Part shown: positions 1 through 6,912 of the stretch, in pieces
Layout: each line of letters begins with the position of its first letter
Position numbering within the stretch: the stretch's first letter is position 1
DNA from: Verrucomicrobiales bacterium
GTDB taxonomy: Bacteria; Verrucomicrobiota; Verrucomicrobiia; Limisphaerales; UBA1096
Assembly (NCBI GenBank): GCA_028817635.1
Contig: JAPPPH010000385.1
Coordinates: 1-15,369, forward strand
Reading direction: 5' to 3'
DNA length: 15,369 nucleotides
The notes under the pieces: model-generated
What the model saw: the letters and a program-made list of their open reading frames with translations, nothing else
What the model was told of the DNA's origin: nothing
Database searches by the model: none
Position numbers and translations under genes: made by a program

Positions 1-883
1 CCATACTGACATTACCATAGTCCGGATCGAGATAATCGCCCTGGATGTCGATCGGAAACCCACCTACCTCGAGAATGATGTCGTGCAGTTTGAGTGATGA
101 TTTTTTACCTGGCTTGATGACCAGGACTCCGCGAGGTGCACCATCCAACTTGAAGTAGTCGGTCACAGCCGGATTGGAGGCGGGTTGCCAGATGAAATCG
201 AAATAACCCAGCCCCTTGTATTTTTCCGCTTTCCGCAACTTGATTACATCGGTGATGAACGGTGCTGGAATAACAGAACAGGTGCTCCCGCTTTTACTGG
301 CGACAAGTCCAACAACCAGGTTTCTCGCAACCATGAGTTCGGCTTGGCCCGCTCCCTCGATTTCGGAACTGGCTTTCAGTTCTATGCGCGGCGCTTGGTT
401 AAAGTTCGCGTCGGCCACGGTAAAGCGACTGAACTCGGCAGCGCGTTTCTCGATGTTGCCGCCGCGCCAACGAATGACTTGAAGGTCCTCTTTCAGACCC
501 TTGGCTTCGGCGAATGTTACCGGGCTTAAGCCTGCCCAAAATTCGTCGTCCTCGACGCCGATGATGGCGAGGTTCGCCTGATAATCGATCCAGCGTACTT
601 CACCGTTGGTCCATTTACCGCGTCCCCCTTTTTGAATGCGAACCAGCGTGTGGTTGGCCAGACCGGAGGCAGTCGTGAGCAGTTCCTTGCCGTCGATCAC
701 GGCACCAAACTTGGATACTGACTGGGCACGTTTGTCCCACGGAATTCGGAAATTAAAGTTGTTACGGGTGATGTCGAGCAGGACGATGCTGTTCTGCCAA
801 TCGGCCTTGGTTTCCTCCGCTTGGCCAAGCGCTTGGCTTGCGGCAAACAGAGATGTGACGAGGAGTAGTTTTGGAAATTTCAT
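1..883 (-). CDS. Secreted HtrA-like pseudoprotease paralogue (partial, 3' end outside window)
   Basis: The start is ATG at 883-881 and the frame is open to the left edge (294 codons). Residues 1-22 look like a signal peptide: MKFPK, a Leu-rich core, then ALGQA before EET. The body aligns by eye with the HtrA protein encoded just upstream: shared blocks include GAVIDGKELLTTA versus GVVIDGDRVMTNA, LSPVTFAEAKG versus LQPVTFGELPK, and a PDZ-like segment HDIILEVGG versus DDVILEVGG. The catalytic triad is gone: His is replaced by Ser73, Asp by Asn104 and the nucleophile Ser by Gln180 (GAGQAE in place of GNSGGP). Known for such families: dead paralogues can bind substrate or regulate the active enzyme. 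A regulatory or scaffolding role here is inference. The ATG overlaps the protease stop codon (ATGA), so coupled translation is likely. The palindrome repeat at 818-831 encodes the signal-peptidase region. Confidence 0.85.
   Translation of the reverse strand, partial: MKFPKLLLVTSLFAASQALGQAEETKADWQNSIVLLDITRNNFNFRIPWDKRAQSVSKFGAVIDGKELLTTASGLANHTLVRIQKGGRGKWTNGEVRWIDYQANLAIIGVEDDEFWAGLSPVTFAEAKGLKEDLQVIRWRGGNIEKRAAEFSRFTVADANFNQAPRIELKASSEIEGAGQAELMVARNLVVGLVASKSGSTCSVIPAPFITDVIKLRKAEKYKGLGYFDFIWQPASNPAVTDYFKLDGAPRGVLVIKPGKKSSLKLHDIILEVGGFPIDIQGDYLDPDYGNVSM
818..836. repeat. Palindrome CGCTTGGCCAAGCG, exact copy plus half unit
   Basis: Exact 14-mer at 818-831 followed directly by CTTGG at 832-836, the start of a second 12-bp unit. 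It lies in the signal-peptide coding part of the pseudoprotease, where it reads L-G-Q-A. Confidence 0.95.
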
Positions 884-2331
884 AGTCTGCGATCAGTGGG
901 GATGCCGTAGGTGTTCAGGATGTCATTGTGCGCTTGGTTTGCTTTTTCCTTGTCTAGCGACTCGATGCTGCCTGAAGCGAATTTGATCAGGTGTTGCGGT
1001 TTGTCGTTTGAGTCAAATGCCTCGATCAGGTCGGCAAGGGATTCAATTCGTTTACCGTTGATCTCATCCACCAGCTCCCGACTGGCCAGGCGGATATCGG
1101 CGTTGGCCGGATGAGCGAGAGTGGCGGCGAGGACGACCGGTTCTCGCCGCAACTTTTCCGGATTTTCGTTTCGCATATAGTACAGCTCGTAAATCATTTC
1201 GAGATTGGCAACATTTCGCCAATTTCGGCCGAAGGTTTTGACGTAATCCAGTGTCAACGGCGTAAAAACCAAGCCGGCGTACACGAAATAGCGGGGCGGG
1301 TTGTCGTACAGGTTGCCGATGTTTTCCTCTTCCTTTCGGACTTTCATTGGCACGGCAACTTCGATTTCTTTCCTATCGCGCCAAATTTTAAGTTTCAGTT
1401 TCTCGCCATCCTGCGGTTCCTGAAATGCGGCTGTGCAATAAACCCGGTTACCATGTAGCAGGATGGAGCCGTCGCTACCAACACGATGCCCACCGACCTC
1501 GAGGATGACATCGTCTTTCTTCAGGATGCCGTCTTTTTCCGTGTAGGCGGCGAGACTGTCGATGCGAGCACCGTCTCCGGTGGGTGGCAGGCCAAGGTAC
1601 TTGCGGTAGGCCGGGTTTTGCAGCGACACGATGCGAACACCGGCCTTGGGAAAGCCATCGTATTTATCGTCCTCGATATCCTTGAGAAAATGGTCGATGA
1701 CGGAGGGCGGGATGAAGAAGCCAGTCGCCTCCAACCCGGGGATACCCATGAAGGCGACCCCAACAACTTTTTCATCCTGAAAAACGGGGCCTCCGCTGTT
1801 GCCGGGGTTGATCGCGGCGTCCGTCTGGACAGAGAGAAAGGCTTTGTTGCCGATGTGAACGTAGTTCTGCATCTCAATCCGTGACACGACCCCACGGGTG
1901 TAGCTGATCTGTTCGCCACCGGCCGGATAGCCGCAAGTGACCACGGTGGATTGAACCTTCGGCAACTCGCCAAAGGTGACCGGTTGAAGGCCCTCAAAAA
2001 AGCCGGGGGTGACGACCTTGAGCACCGCGAGGTCGGCCTCGTGGGAGATGTGTTCAACCTGAGCCAGCCAGGGGCGTGGATCCTGAAATCGGCGCAGGAC
2101 AATTTGTTTTGCCCAACTGACAACGTGCGCGTTCGTCATGACACGATCGCCATCGATGACGACTCCGGAGCCACTGGAGGCGGCGACGGGGTTGTTTCGC
2201 CACGGGGCATCCCAGACCGGGGTTTGGCTGTGCACCAAAACCTGAACTACGGATCGCCCCAGTTCCGCCGCTTGGCCAAGCGAGGCCAACGTTGTGAAAA
2301 GCAGGGTGGTGATTAGTAATCTCACGCGCAC
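880..2331 (-). CDS. HtrA/Deg-like (Deg9-type) secreted serine protease with PDZ domains
   Basis: 483 residues from GTG at 2331; a second in-frame GTG lies two codons on. Residues 1-21 form a signal peptide (hydrophobic LLITTLLFTTLA, then SLGQA before AEL), so it should act in the periplasm or be membrane-associated. The chymotrypsin-like triad is intact: His69 in VMTNAHVV, Asp100 in EADLAVLK and Ser179 in GNSGGP, with the CGYPAGGEQISYTRG loop typical of the Deg9/Deg2-like branch. A PDZ domain follows at about residues 230-325 (KDDVILEVGGHRVG), then a second PDZ-like region near 400-460 (LVDEINGKRIESL). Family role: degradation or chaperoning of misfolded envelope proteins. It is the first gene of a two-gene unit with the pseudoprotease. 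The only purine-rich site upstream, AGAGGA at 2351-2346, is about 14 bases from the GTG, longer than normal. Symbol withheld because degP/degQ orthology is not demonstrable. Confidence 0.9.
   Translation of the reverse strand: MRVRLLITTLLFTTLASLGQAAELGRSVVQVLVHSQTPVWDAPWRNNPVAASSGSGVVIDGDRVMTNAHVVSWAKQIVLRRFQDPRPWLAQVEHISHEADLAVLKVVTPGFFEGLQPVTFGELPKVQSTVVTCGYPAGGEQISYTRGVVSRIEMQNYVHIGNKAFLSVQTDAAINPGNSGGPVFQDEKVVGVAFMGIPGLEATGFFIPPSVIDHFLKDIEDDKYDGFPKAGVRIVSLQNPAYRKYLGLPPTGDGARIDSLAAYTEKDGILKKDDVILEVGGHRVGSDGSILLHGNRVYCTAAFQEPQDGEKLKLKIWRDRKEIEVAVPMKVRKEEENIGNLYDNPPRYFVYAGLVFTPLTLDYVKTFGRNWRNVANLEMIYELYYMRNENPEKLRREPVVLAATLAHPANADIRLASRELVDEINGKRIESLADLIEAFDSNDKPQHLIKFASGSIESLDKEKANQAHNDILNTYGIPTDRRL
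2269..2282. repeat. Palindrome CGCTTGGCCAAGCG, exact copy
   Basis: Exact 14-mer inside the signal-peptide coding part of the HtrA gene, read as L-G-Q-A immediately before the mature region. It takes the same position and frame as the copy in the neighbouring paralogue. Confidence 0.95.
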
Positions 2332-2370
2332 ACGTTCAATCGCAATCCTCTGGGGGTCAAGGGCAAAGAA

Positions 2371-2396
2371 AAACGCCCGGTCGAAACCGGGCGTTT
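2371..2396 (-). terminator. Intrinsic terminator of ppdK with UUCG loop
   Basis: A perfect 11-bp inverted repeat (AAACGCCCGGT at 2371-2381, ACCGGGCGTTT at 2386-2396) encloses a 4-base loop that reads UUCG in the minus-strand transcript. On that strand the stem is followed by TTTTTCTTT (2375 down to about 2366). It lies 35 bases beyond the ppdK stop and before the htrA start, so it should separate the two transcripts. Confidence 0.88.
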
Positions 2397-2410
2397 GAAA
2401 TGTTTATTTT

Positions 2411-2429
2411 CGCTTGGCCAAGCGCTTGG
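2411..2429. repeat. Palindrome CGCTTGGCCAAGCG, exact copy plus half unit (intergenic)
   Basis: Exact 14-mer at 2411-2424 followed by CTTGG at 2425-2429. It sits directly after the ppdK stop codon and before the terminator. The htrA-ppdK gap (2332-2430) therefore holds the terminator, this repeat and presumably the htrA promoter, which I could not place. Confidence 0.95.
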
Positions 2430-2430
2430 T

Positions 2431-5076
2431 TTAACCGAGCGCTGCCTGCGCAGCAGCCAGACGAGCCACCGGCACGCGGAACGGTGAACAGCTCACGTAG
2501 TTCAAGCCGAGGCTATGGCAGAACTTGACGCTGCTTGGCTCACCACCGTGCTCACCGCAGATGCCGAGCTTGATGTTCTTGCGGGTACTGCGCCCCTTGG
2601 ACACCGCGATCTCCATCAACTGGCCCACGCCGGTCTGGTCAACCACAGCGAACGGGTTGTTGATGACGATTTCCTCCTCCTGATAGTTCGGGAGGAAGGA
2701 GCCGGAGTCGTCGCGGCTCATGCCCAGCGCGGTCTGCGTCAGGTCGTTTGTGCCGAAACTGAAGAACTGGGCTGTCTCCGCAATCTCGTCGGCGGTCAGG
2801 GCGCCACGCGGAACCTCAATCATCGTGCCAACGAGGTAGTTGAGCTTCACGCCTTTTTCCTTGGAAACCTCTTTGGCCACGCGGTGGACGATCTCGGCCT
2901 GCAGTTCGAGTTCCTTCCGGAAACCGACGAGCGGAACCATGATTTCCGGGTTCACCTTGATCTTCTTTTTCTGGACGTTGGCCGCAGCTTCAAAGATGGC
3001 GCGCACCTGCATTTCAGCAATCTCAGGGTAGGAGATGGCCAAACGACAACCGCGGTGACCGAGCATCGGGTTGAACTCGTGCAGTTCGTCGACGCGCTTC
3101 TTGATCTGTGCCGGTTTCACTTTGAGCTTCTTGGCGAGGTCGGCGATCTGCTTGCTGTCGTGCGGCAGGAACTCGTGCAGCGGCGGATCCAGAAGGCGAA
3201 TGGTGCCCGGGAGGCCGTTCAACGACTTGAAGATCGCCTCGAAATCCTTGCGCTGGTAGGGCAGCAATTTCTTCAATGCCTTGCGACGATCGCCTTCGTT
3301 GTCAGCGAGAATCATCTGGCGGACGGCGTCGATGCGGTCGCCCTCGAAGAACATGTGCTCAGTCCGACACAGGCCGATACCGCTGGCACCAAACGCCACG
3401 GCATTCTTTACCTGACCGGGTGTATCGGCGTTGGTGCGAACCTGCATCTTGGTGGCTTTCGCACACCAATCCATAATCTGAGTGAAGTTTTTGTAGGTGC
3501 GACTGCGCTTGGCGGAAGCCTTGTTTTCAAGGAGACCTTGGATGACCTCCGACGGGGCAGTGGTTACTTCGCCCGCAAAAATCTCACCAGAAGTGCCGTC
3601 GATAGAGAGGTAATCACCTTCCTTAAAGTTCAACGAGCCGATTTTCATCGTCCGCTTGGCGTAGTTGATCTGTACGTCGGCTGCGCCGCAGACACAGATC
3701 TTACCCATTTGACGAGCGACCAAAGCCGCGTGAGAGCTGACCCCACCGCGGGCTGTCAGGATGCCGTTCGCAGCGATCATGCCGCGCAGATCTTCTGGAG
3801 AAGTCTCGAGACGAACGAGCAACACCTCCTCGCCCTTGGCCTTGGCAGCCTCGGCACGGTCGGCATTAAAGTACACTTTACCCGTGGCAGCACCCGGGCC
3901 AGCCGGAAGTCCCTTGGCGATGGCCTTGACCTTCTTCACCGTAGCCTGATCAAAGACCGGTGCTAGTAGTTGATCGAGATCGTCAGCGGGGATTCGCTTT
4001 ACGGCATCTTTCCAGGTGATCAACTTTTCCTTCACCATTTCGCAGGCAATGCGCACGGCGGCGAGGCCGGTACGTTTACCGTTACGGGTCTGAAGCATGT
4101 AAACCTTCTTTTCCTCGATGGTGAACTCAAAGTCCTGCACGTCGCGGAAGTGCTTCTCCAGCACCTTGCAGATGCGGAGTAGTTCCTTGTGGGCGCTCGG
4201 CAAAACCTTTTTCAGTTTCACAACCGGGTCGGGCGTGCGGACACCGGCCACAACGTCTTCGCCCTGAGCGTTCATCATGAACTCACCCCAAAACTCGTTT
4301 TCGCCGGTGGCCGGATCGCGGGTGAATGCCACGCCGGAACCGGAGTCTTCGCCGGTGTTGCCGAACACCATCGACTGCACGTTTACGGCCGTGCCCCACT
4401 CGGCGGGGATGTTATATTTGCGACGGTAAACAATTGCGCGATCGTTCATCCATGAACTGAACACGGCGCCGACCGCGCCGCGGAGTTGATCCCACGGGTT
4501 GTTCGGAAACGCCTTGCCGGTGCGGCTCTTGACGAGTTTCTTGAACTCACCAACCAAGACCTTGAGATTGTCAGCGGAGAGGTCGGTATCCTCGGCGTGC
4601 GCATTGCCTAGCAGCTTCTTTTTCACCTTCTCGATCACTAACTCAAAGGGCTCTTCGTCCTCGGACGGAAGCTTTTGTACACCCATGACCACGTCGCCGT
4701 ACATCTGTATGAAACGACGGTAGCTGTCCCAAGCGAAACGCGGGTTGCCGCTGGACTCAGCAAGGGCGTCCACCGTTTCGTCGTTGAGGCCAAGGTTTAG
4801 GATGGTGTCCATCATGCCCGGCATGGACTCGCGGGCACCGGATCGGACGGAAAGCAAAAGAGGGTTGCTCTTGTCGCCAAATTTCTTGCCGAGTTGCTTC
4901 TCCATCAGTTTTACGCCTTCCTCCATTTGCGCCTGAAGCACCTTGGGATAGGTTCGCTTGTTGGCGTAGTAGTAGGTGCAGACTTCCGTCGAAATGGTGA
5001 AGCCCGGAGGCACCGGCAAACCGATGCGGGTCATCTCGGCGAGGTTTGCACCCTTGCAGCCTAGGAGTTCCTTCAT
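2431..5076 (-). CDS. ppdK: Pyruvate, phosphate dikinase
   Basis: Interconverts pyruvate + ATP + Pi with PEP + AMP + PPi, linking glycolysis and gluconeogenesis in the cytoplasm. As listed it has 881 residues from ATG 5076 (MKELLGCKGANLAEM). The N-terminal ATP-grasp domain shows the SVRSGARESMPGMMDT motif, the central phosphohistidine domain has GGVSSHAALVAR with swivelling His449, and the C-terminal TIM barrel ends in NYVSCSPFRVP with the conserved Cys863. The protein is complete through its C-terminus. The usual family N-terminus (about 20 residues ending KYVYxFG...) lies just upstream in the same frame from ATG 5142 but contains TAG; see the separate entry. The full-length product would be 903 residues, normal for the family. 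One unusual residue is GCKGAN where GGKGAN is typical. It stands alone between a terminator and a divergent kinase gene, and no TTGGCCAA repeat core occurs inside it. Confidence 0.96.
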   Translation of the reverse strand: MKELLGCKGANLAEMTRIGLPVPPGFTISTEVCTYYYANKRTYPKVLQAQMEEGVKLMEKQLGKKFGDKSNPLLLSVRSGARESMPGMMDTILNLGLNDETVDALAESSGNPRFAWDSYRRFIQMYGDVVMGVQKLPSEDEEPFELVIEKVKKKLLGNAHAEDTDLSADNLKVLVGEFKKLVKSRTGKAFPNNPWDQLRGAVGAVFSSWMNDRAIVYRRKYNIPAEWGTAVNVQSMVFGNTGEDSGSGVAFTRDPATGENEFWGEFMMNAQGEDVVAGVRTPDPVVKLKKVLPSAHKELLRICKVLEKHFRDVQDFEFTIEEKKVYMLQTRNGKRTGLAAVRIACEMVKEKLITWKDAVKRIPADDLDQLLAPVFDQATVKKVKAIAKGLPAGPGAATGKVYFNADRAEAAKAKGEEVLLVRLETSPEDLRGMIAANGILTARGGVSSHAALVARQMGKICVCGAADVQINYAKRTMKIGSLNFKEGDYLSIDGTSGEIFAGEVTTAPSEVIQGLLENKASAKRSRTYKNFTQIMDWCAKATKMQVRTNADTPGQVKNAVAFGASGIGLCRTEHMFFEGDRIDAVRQMILADNEGDRRKALKKLLPYQRKDFEAIFKSLNGLPGTIRLLDPPLHEFLPHDSKQIADLAKKLKVKPAQIKKRVDELHEFNPMLGHRGCRLAISYPEIAEMQVRAIFEAAANVQKKKIKVNPEIMVPLVGFRKELELQAEIVHRVAKEVSKEKGVKLNYLVGTMIEVPRGALTADEIAETAQFFSFGTNDLTQTALGMSRDDSGSFLPNYQEEEIVINNPFAVVDQTGVGQLMEIAVSKGRSTRKNIKLGICGEHGGEPSSVKFCHSLGLNYVSCSPFRVPVARLAAAQAALG

Positions 5077-5142
5077 TTTGACGTCGCCGTCGGGTGTTGT
5101 GCCGAAGTGCTAGACGTACTTAGTAGCCTTCTTTGCTGCCAT
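5077..5142 (-). other. ppdK: Displaced 5' end of ppdK with in-frame amber codon
   Basis: In the same frame as ppdK, ATG at 5142-5140 begins MAAKKATKYV, then TAG at 5112-5110, then HFGTTPDGDVK leading into the ATG at 5076. PPDKs usually begin with lysines then KYVYxFG, so the TAG stands exactly where the second Tyr is expected; one base change (TAC to TAG) explains it. Either translation starts at 5076 without this segment, the TAG is suppressed, or the base is a sequencing error. No Shine-Dalgarno site precedes either ATG. Confidence 0.8.
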
Positions 5143-5305
5143 AAACTTTGTTTCGTTTTTTGGGAATGCCGGGGAATCCGGCAAAAGAGGGCGGAGAGTA
5201 GCAAAGGCTGCACCGGAGTCAATGCAATCTCACGCATTGTTTTATCACCGTTTTTCGCCTGGCCAAGCGCTTGGCCAAGCGAAACTGGAAACACCCCATC
5301 CCGTC
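5143..5305. promoter_or_regulatory. Divergent intergenic region between ppdK and the kinase gene
   Basis: 163 bases that must hold outward promoters for both genes. Visible structure: an inverted repeat GCCGG-GGAAT-CCGGC at 5168-5182, another CAATGC-8 bases-GCATTG at 5220-5239, and a tandem dimer of the palindrome at 5256-5281 in the leader of the kinase gene. I could not place -35/-10 boxes convincingly. An operator role for the inverted repeats is only a possibility. Confidence 0.45.
5256..5281. repeat. Tandem dimer of the palindrome (one 13/14 copy, one exact copy)
   Basis: The unit at 5256-5269 has one mismatch (CGCC in place of CGCT). The unit at 5268-5281 is exact. They share CG at 5268-5269, giving a 12-bp period. 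The pair lies 24 bases upstream of the kinase ATG. Confidence 0.95.
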
Positions 5306-6379
5306 ATGATAGCCTTCTCCGCCGTGAGTTCGGAAGTGGAAGAAACTCAAAGCAAACCGCTGAAACTGGTTAACTGTTTCAAGTGTGGTGCCAATATCTT
5401 TATCCCGGGGGAATTGCAACCGCTGGAGACGACCGGCTGCACCAAGTGCGACGCGGAACTGATGATGCCGATGATGCTCGAGCACTTCGAGTTGAAGGCC
5501 AAAATCGCTGCGGGCGGGATGGGTACAGTTTACAAAGCATCCGATACCGTGCTGGAACGGGATGTCGCCATCAAGTTGATGCAGCCGGAATTGGCCGATG
5601 ACGAAGAGGGGTTGGAATCCTTTTACGCCGAGGCGCGGGCAGTAGCGCAACTAAACCACACGAACATCATCAATCTTTACCAATTCGGAACGTACAACGA
5701 ACAGCTTTACCTTGTGATGGAACTGGCCAGCGCCGGGAGTCTGGACCGTCTGATCGATGAACATCGCACCGTCTCTGAGTTGTTGGTCTTGGATGTCGGG
5801 ATCAAAATCGCCTCGGCACTGGATACGGCGTTGAAACACGACCTGCTGCACCGCGACATCAAGCCCGGGAATATTTTGTTTAATGCAGACGGTGAACCCA
5901 AATTGGTCGACTTCGGGCTGGCCTGCAAATCGGAAGCCGGGGTGGATTATTCCGAGCAAATTTGGGGAACACCTTACTATATTGCACCGGAGAAGTTACG
6001 CCGTGAACCGGAAACATTCCTTGCTGACATGTACAGCCTCGCCGGCACGCTTTACCATTCCCTGACAGGGCATACCCCCTTTGAGGCGCCACAGATTGAC
6101 GACGTTGTACTGGCGCATCTCAACACCCCTTTGACTCCACCGAACAGGGTCGTTTCTTCGATCAGCGAGTCAACCAGCGAGGTGATCACCCGGGCGATGG
6201 ACAAGGCCCCGCAAAACCGCTACCAATCCTACGATGAATTCATCATGGCATTGACTGCGGCCAGAAGCCAGTTGCTGCGAAGCCAAATCACTCAGGCGAC
6301 CACCGCTCGCCGGGCGCGCCCGGCACCGCCTCCCGAAGAGGCCTCGCCGAAAAAGGGATGGTTCCGGCGCAAGGGCTGA
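5306..6379 (+). CDS. Serine/threonine protein kinase with N-terminal zinc ribbon
   Basis: 357 residues from ATG 5306. An upstream in-frame start at 5222 was rejected because it would translate the palindromic repeats. Residues 24-48 form a small zinc ribbon, Cys24-x2-Cys27 and Cys45-x2-Cys48. The Hanks-type kinase domain follows at about 61-320: glycine loop AAGGMGTVYK, Lys90 in VAIK, helix-C Glu109, catalytic HRDIKPGN with Asp184, DFG Asp202 and the APEKL motif, so it should be active. The tail is proline/arginine-rich (PAPPPEEASPKKG) and ends in a basic cluster; no transmembrane segment or extracellular sensor is visible, so it is probably cytoplasmic. Its substrates cannot be told from sequence. 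It faces ppdK divergently and precedes the metalloregulator gene by 90 bases. PPDK regulation by phosphorylation is known in other systems, but any link here is speculation. Confidence 0.93.
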   Translation: MIAFSAVSSEVEETQSKPLKLVNCFKCGANIFIPGELQPLETTGCTKCDAELMMPMMLEHFELKAKIAAGGMGTVYKASDTVLERDVAIKLMQPELADDEEGLESFYAEARAVAQLNHTNIINLYQFGTYNEQLYLVMELASAGSLDRLIDEHRTVSELLVLDVGIKIASALDTALKHDLLHRDIKPGNILFNADGEPKLVDFGLACKSEAGVDYSEQIWGTPYYIAPEKLRREPETFLADMYSLAGTLYHSLTGHTPFEAPQIDDVVLAHLNTPLTPPNRVVSSISESTSEVITRAMDKAPQNRYQSYDEFIMALTAARSQLLRSQITQATTARRARPAPPPEEASPKKGWFRRKG

Positions 6380-6401
6380 GATGCCGTTGACTCGACGAGG
6401 G

Positions 6402-6422
6402 AACCAAGCGCTTGGCCAAGCG
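6402..6422. repeat. Palindrome CGCTTGGCCAAGCG, exact copy with preceding half unit (intergenic)
   Basis: Exact 14-mer at 6409-6422, preceded by AACCAAG so that CCAAGCGCTTGG (6404-6415) is itself a 12-bp palindrome. It lies in the kinase-mntR gap (6380-6469). It could form a hairpin, but there is no clean T-run after it, so it is not called a terminator. Confidence 0.95.
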
Positions 6423-6469
6423 GTCTGTCTTGTACTTGGCCTGCTTTCTGTCTTTAATCCGCCTTTTCG

Positions 6470-6898
6470 ATGACGTCTGCCCCAAGCCAAAGTGCTGAGG
6501 ATTATTTGGAACGCATTCTGGAGTTGATTCAGGATACGGGTCAGGCTCGGGTTGTGGACATTGCCAATTCGCTGAACATTCGCCAGGCCTCGGTGACCAA
6601 CATGGTTAAAAAGCTCTGCGAGCTTGGCTTCGTTGATCACGAGAAGTACAAGCGCGGCTTGGTTTTGACCGAGACTGGGTGGGAAGTTGCCCAGAGGATT
6701 CAGCGGCGCCACGAGACGCTCTCCCGTTTCTTTTCGCTGCTGGAACTTGATGACGATATCCAACGAAAGGACATCGAAGGGATCGAGCACCATCTCAGCC
6801 GTGAGACGGTGCGGGCGCTTGAAGATCTGGCAACTTTTTTTGAAAGTCGCCCGGAACTGTTAAAGGAGTTTTTAAATGGCCGCACCCCGGCCGAATAA
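6470..6898 (+). CDS. mntR: MntR/DtxR-family manganese (metal)-dependent transcriptional regulator
   Basis: 142 residues, the length of MntR proteins that lack the SH3-like third domain. The N-terminal winged helix-turn-helix spans about 8-70 (ARVVDIANSLNIRQASVTNMVKKL) and the dimerisation/metal domain 75-135. The six metal ligands known from B. subtilis MntR (D8, E11, H77, E99, E102, H103) correspond to Asp11, Glu14, His81, Glu103, Glu106 and His107 here (SAEDYLERI, RRHETLSRF, IEGIEHHLS). Family role: metal-loaded dimer represses metal uptake or activates efflux genes. No metal transporter is visible in the window; the gene directly downstream, 14 bases on, is a zinc-type glucose dehydrogenase, so the pair is probably co-transcribed. 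No Shine-Dalgarno site precedes the ATG; the upstream 20 bases are pyrimidine-rich. The symbol is by family resemblance. Confidence 0.85.
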   Translation: MTSAPSQSAEDYLERILELIQDTGQARVVDIANSLNIRQASVTNMVKKLCELGFVDHEKYKRGLVLTETGWEVAQRIQRRHETLSRFFSLLELDDDIQRKDIEGIEHHLSRETVRALEDLATFFESRPELLKEFLNGRTPAE

Positions 6899-6912
6899 AT
6901 CAGACATACTTG

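Noticed and set aside
341..400. Half motifs such as GGCTTGGCCC and GCGCTTGG in the pseudoprotease
   Set aside because: Seven- to nine-base matches occur easily in GC-rich coding sequence and were not counted as repeat copies.
2515..3966. 483-codon open frame on the plus strand inside ppdK
   Set aside because: It lies wholly antisense to a fully conserved PPDK, its translation resembles no family, and long antisense frames are expected in GC-rich coding DNA.
5222..5305. N-terminal extension of the kinase from ATG 5222
   Set aside because: It would consist of the translated palindrome dimer (PGQALGQAK) and unrelated residues; ATG 5306 opens just before the zinc ribbon.
6430..6458. Promoter TTGTAC-17-TTTAAT before mntR
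   Set aside because: The -35 matches only three of six bases and the start would fall about 5 bases from the ATG; too weak to call.
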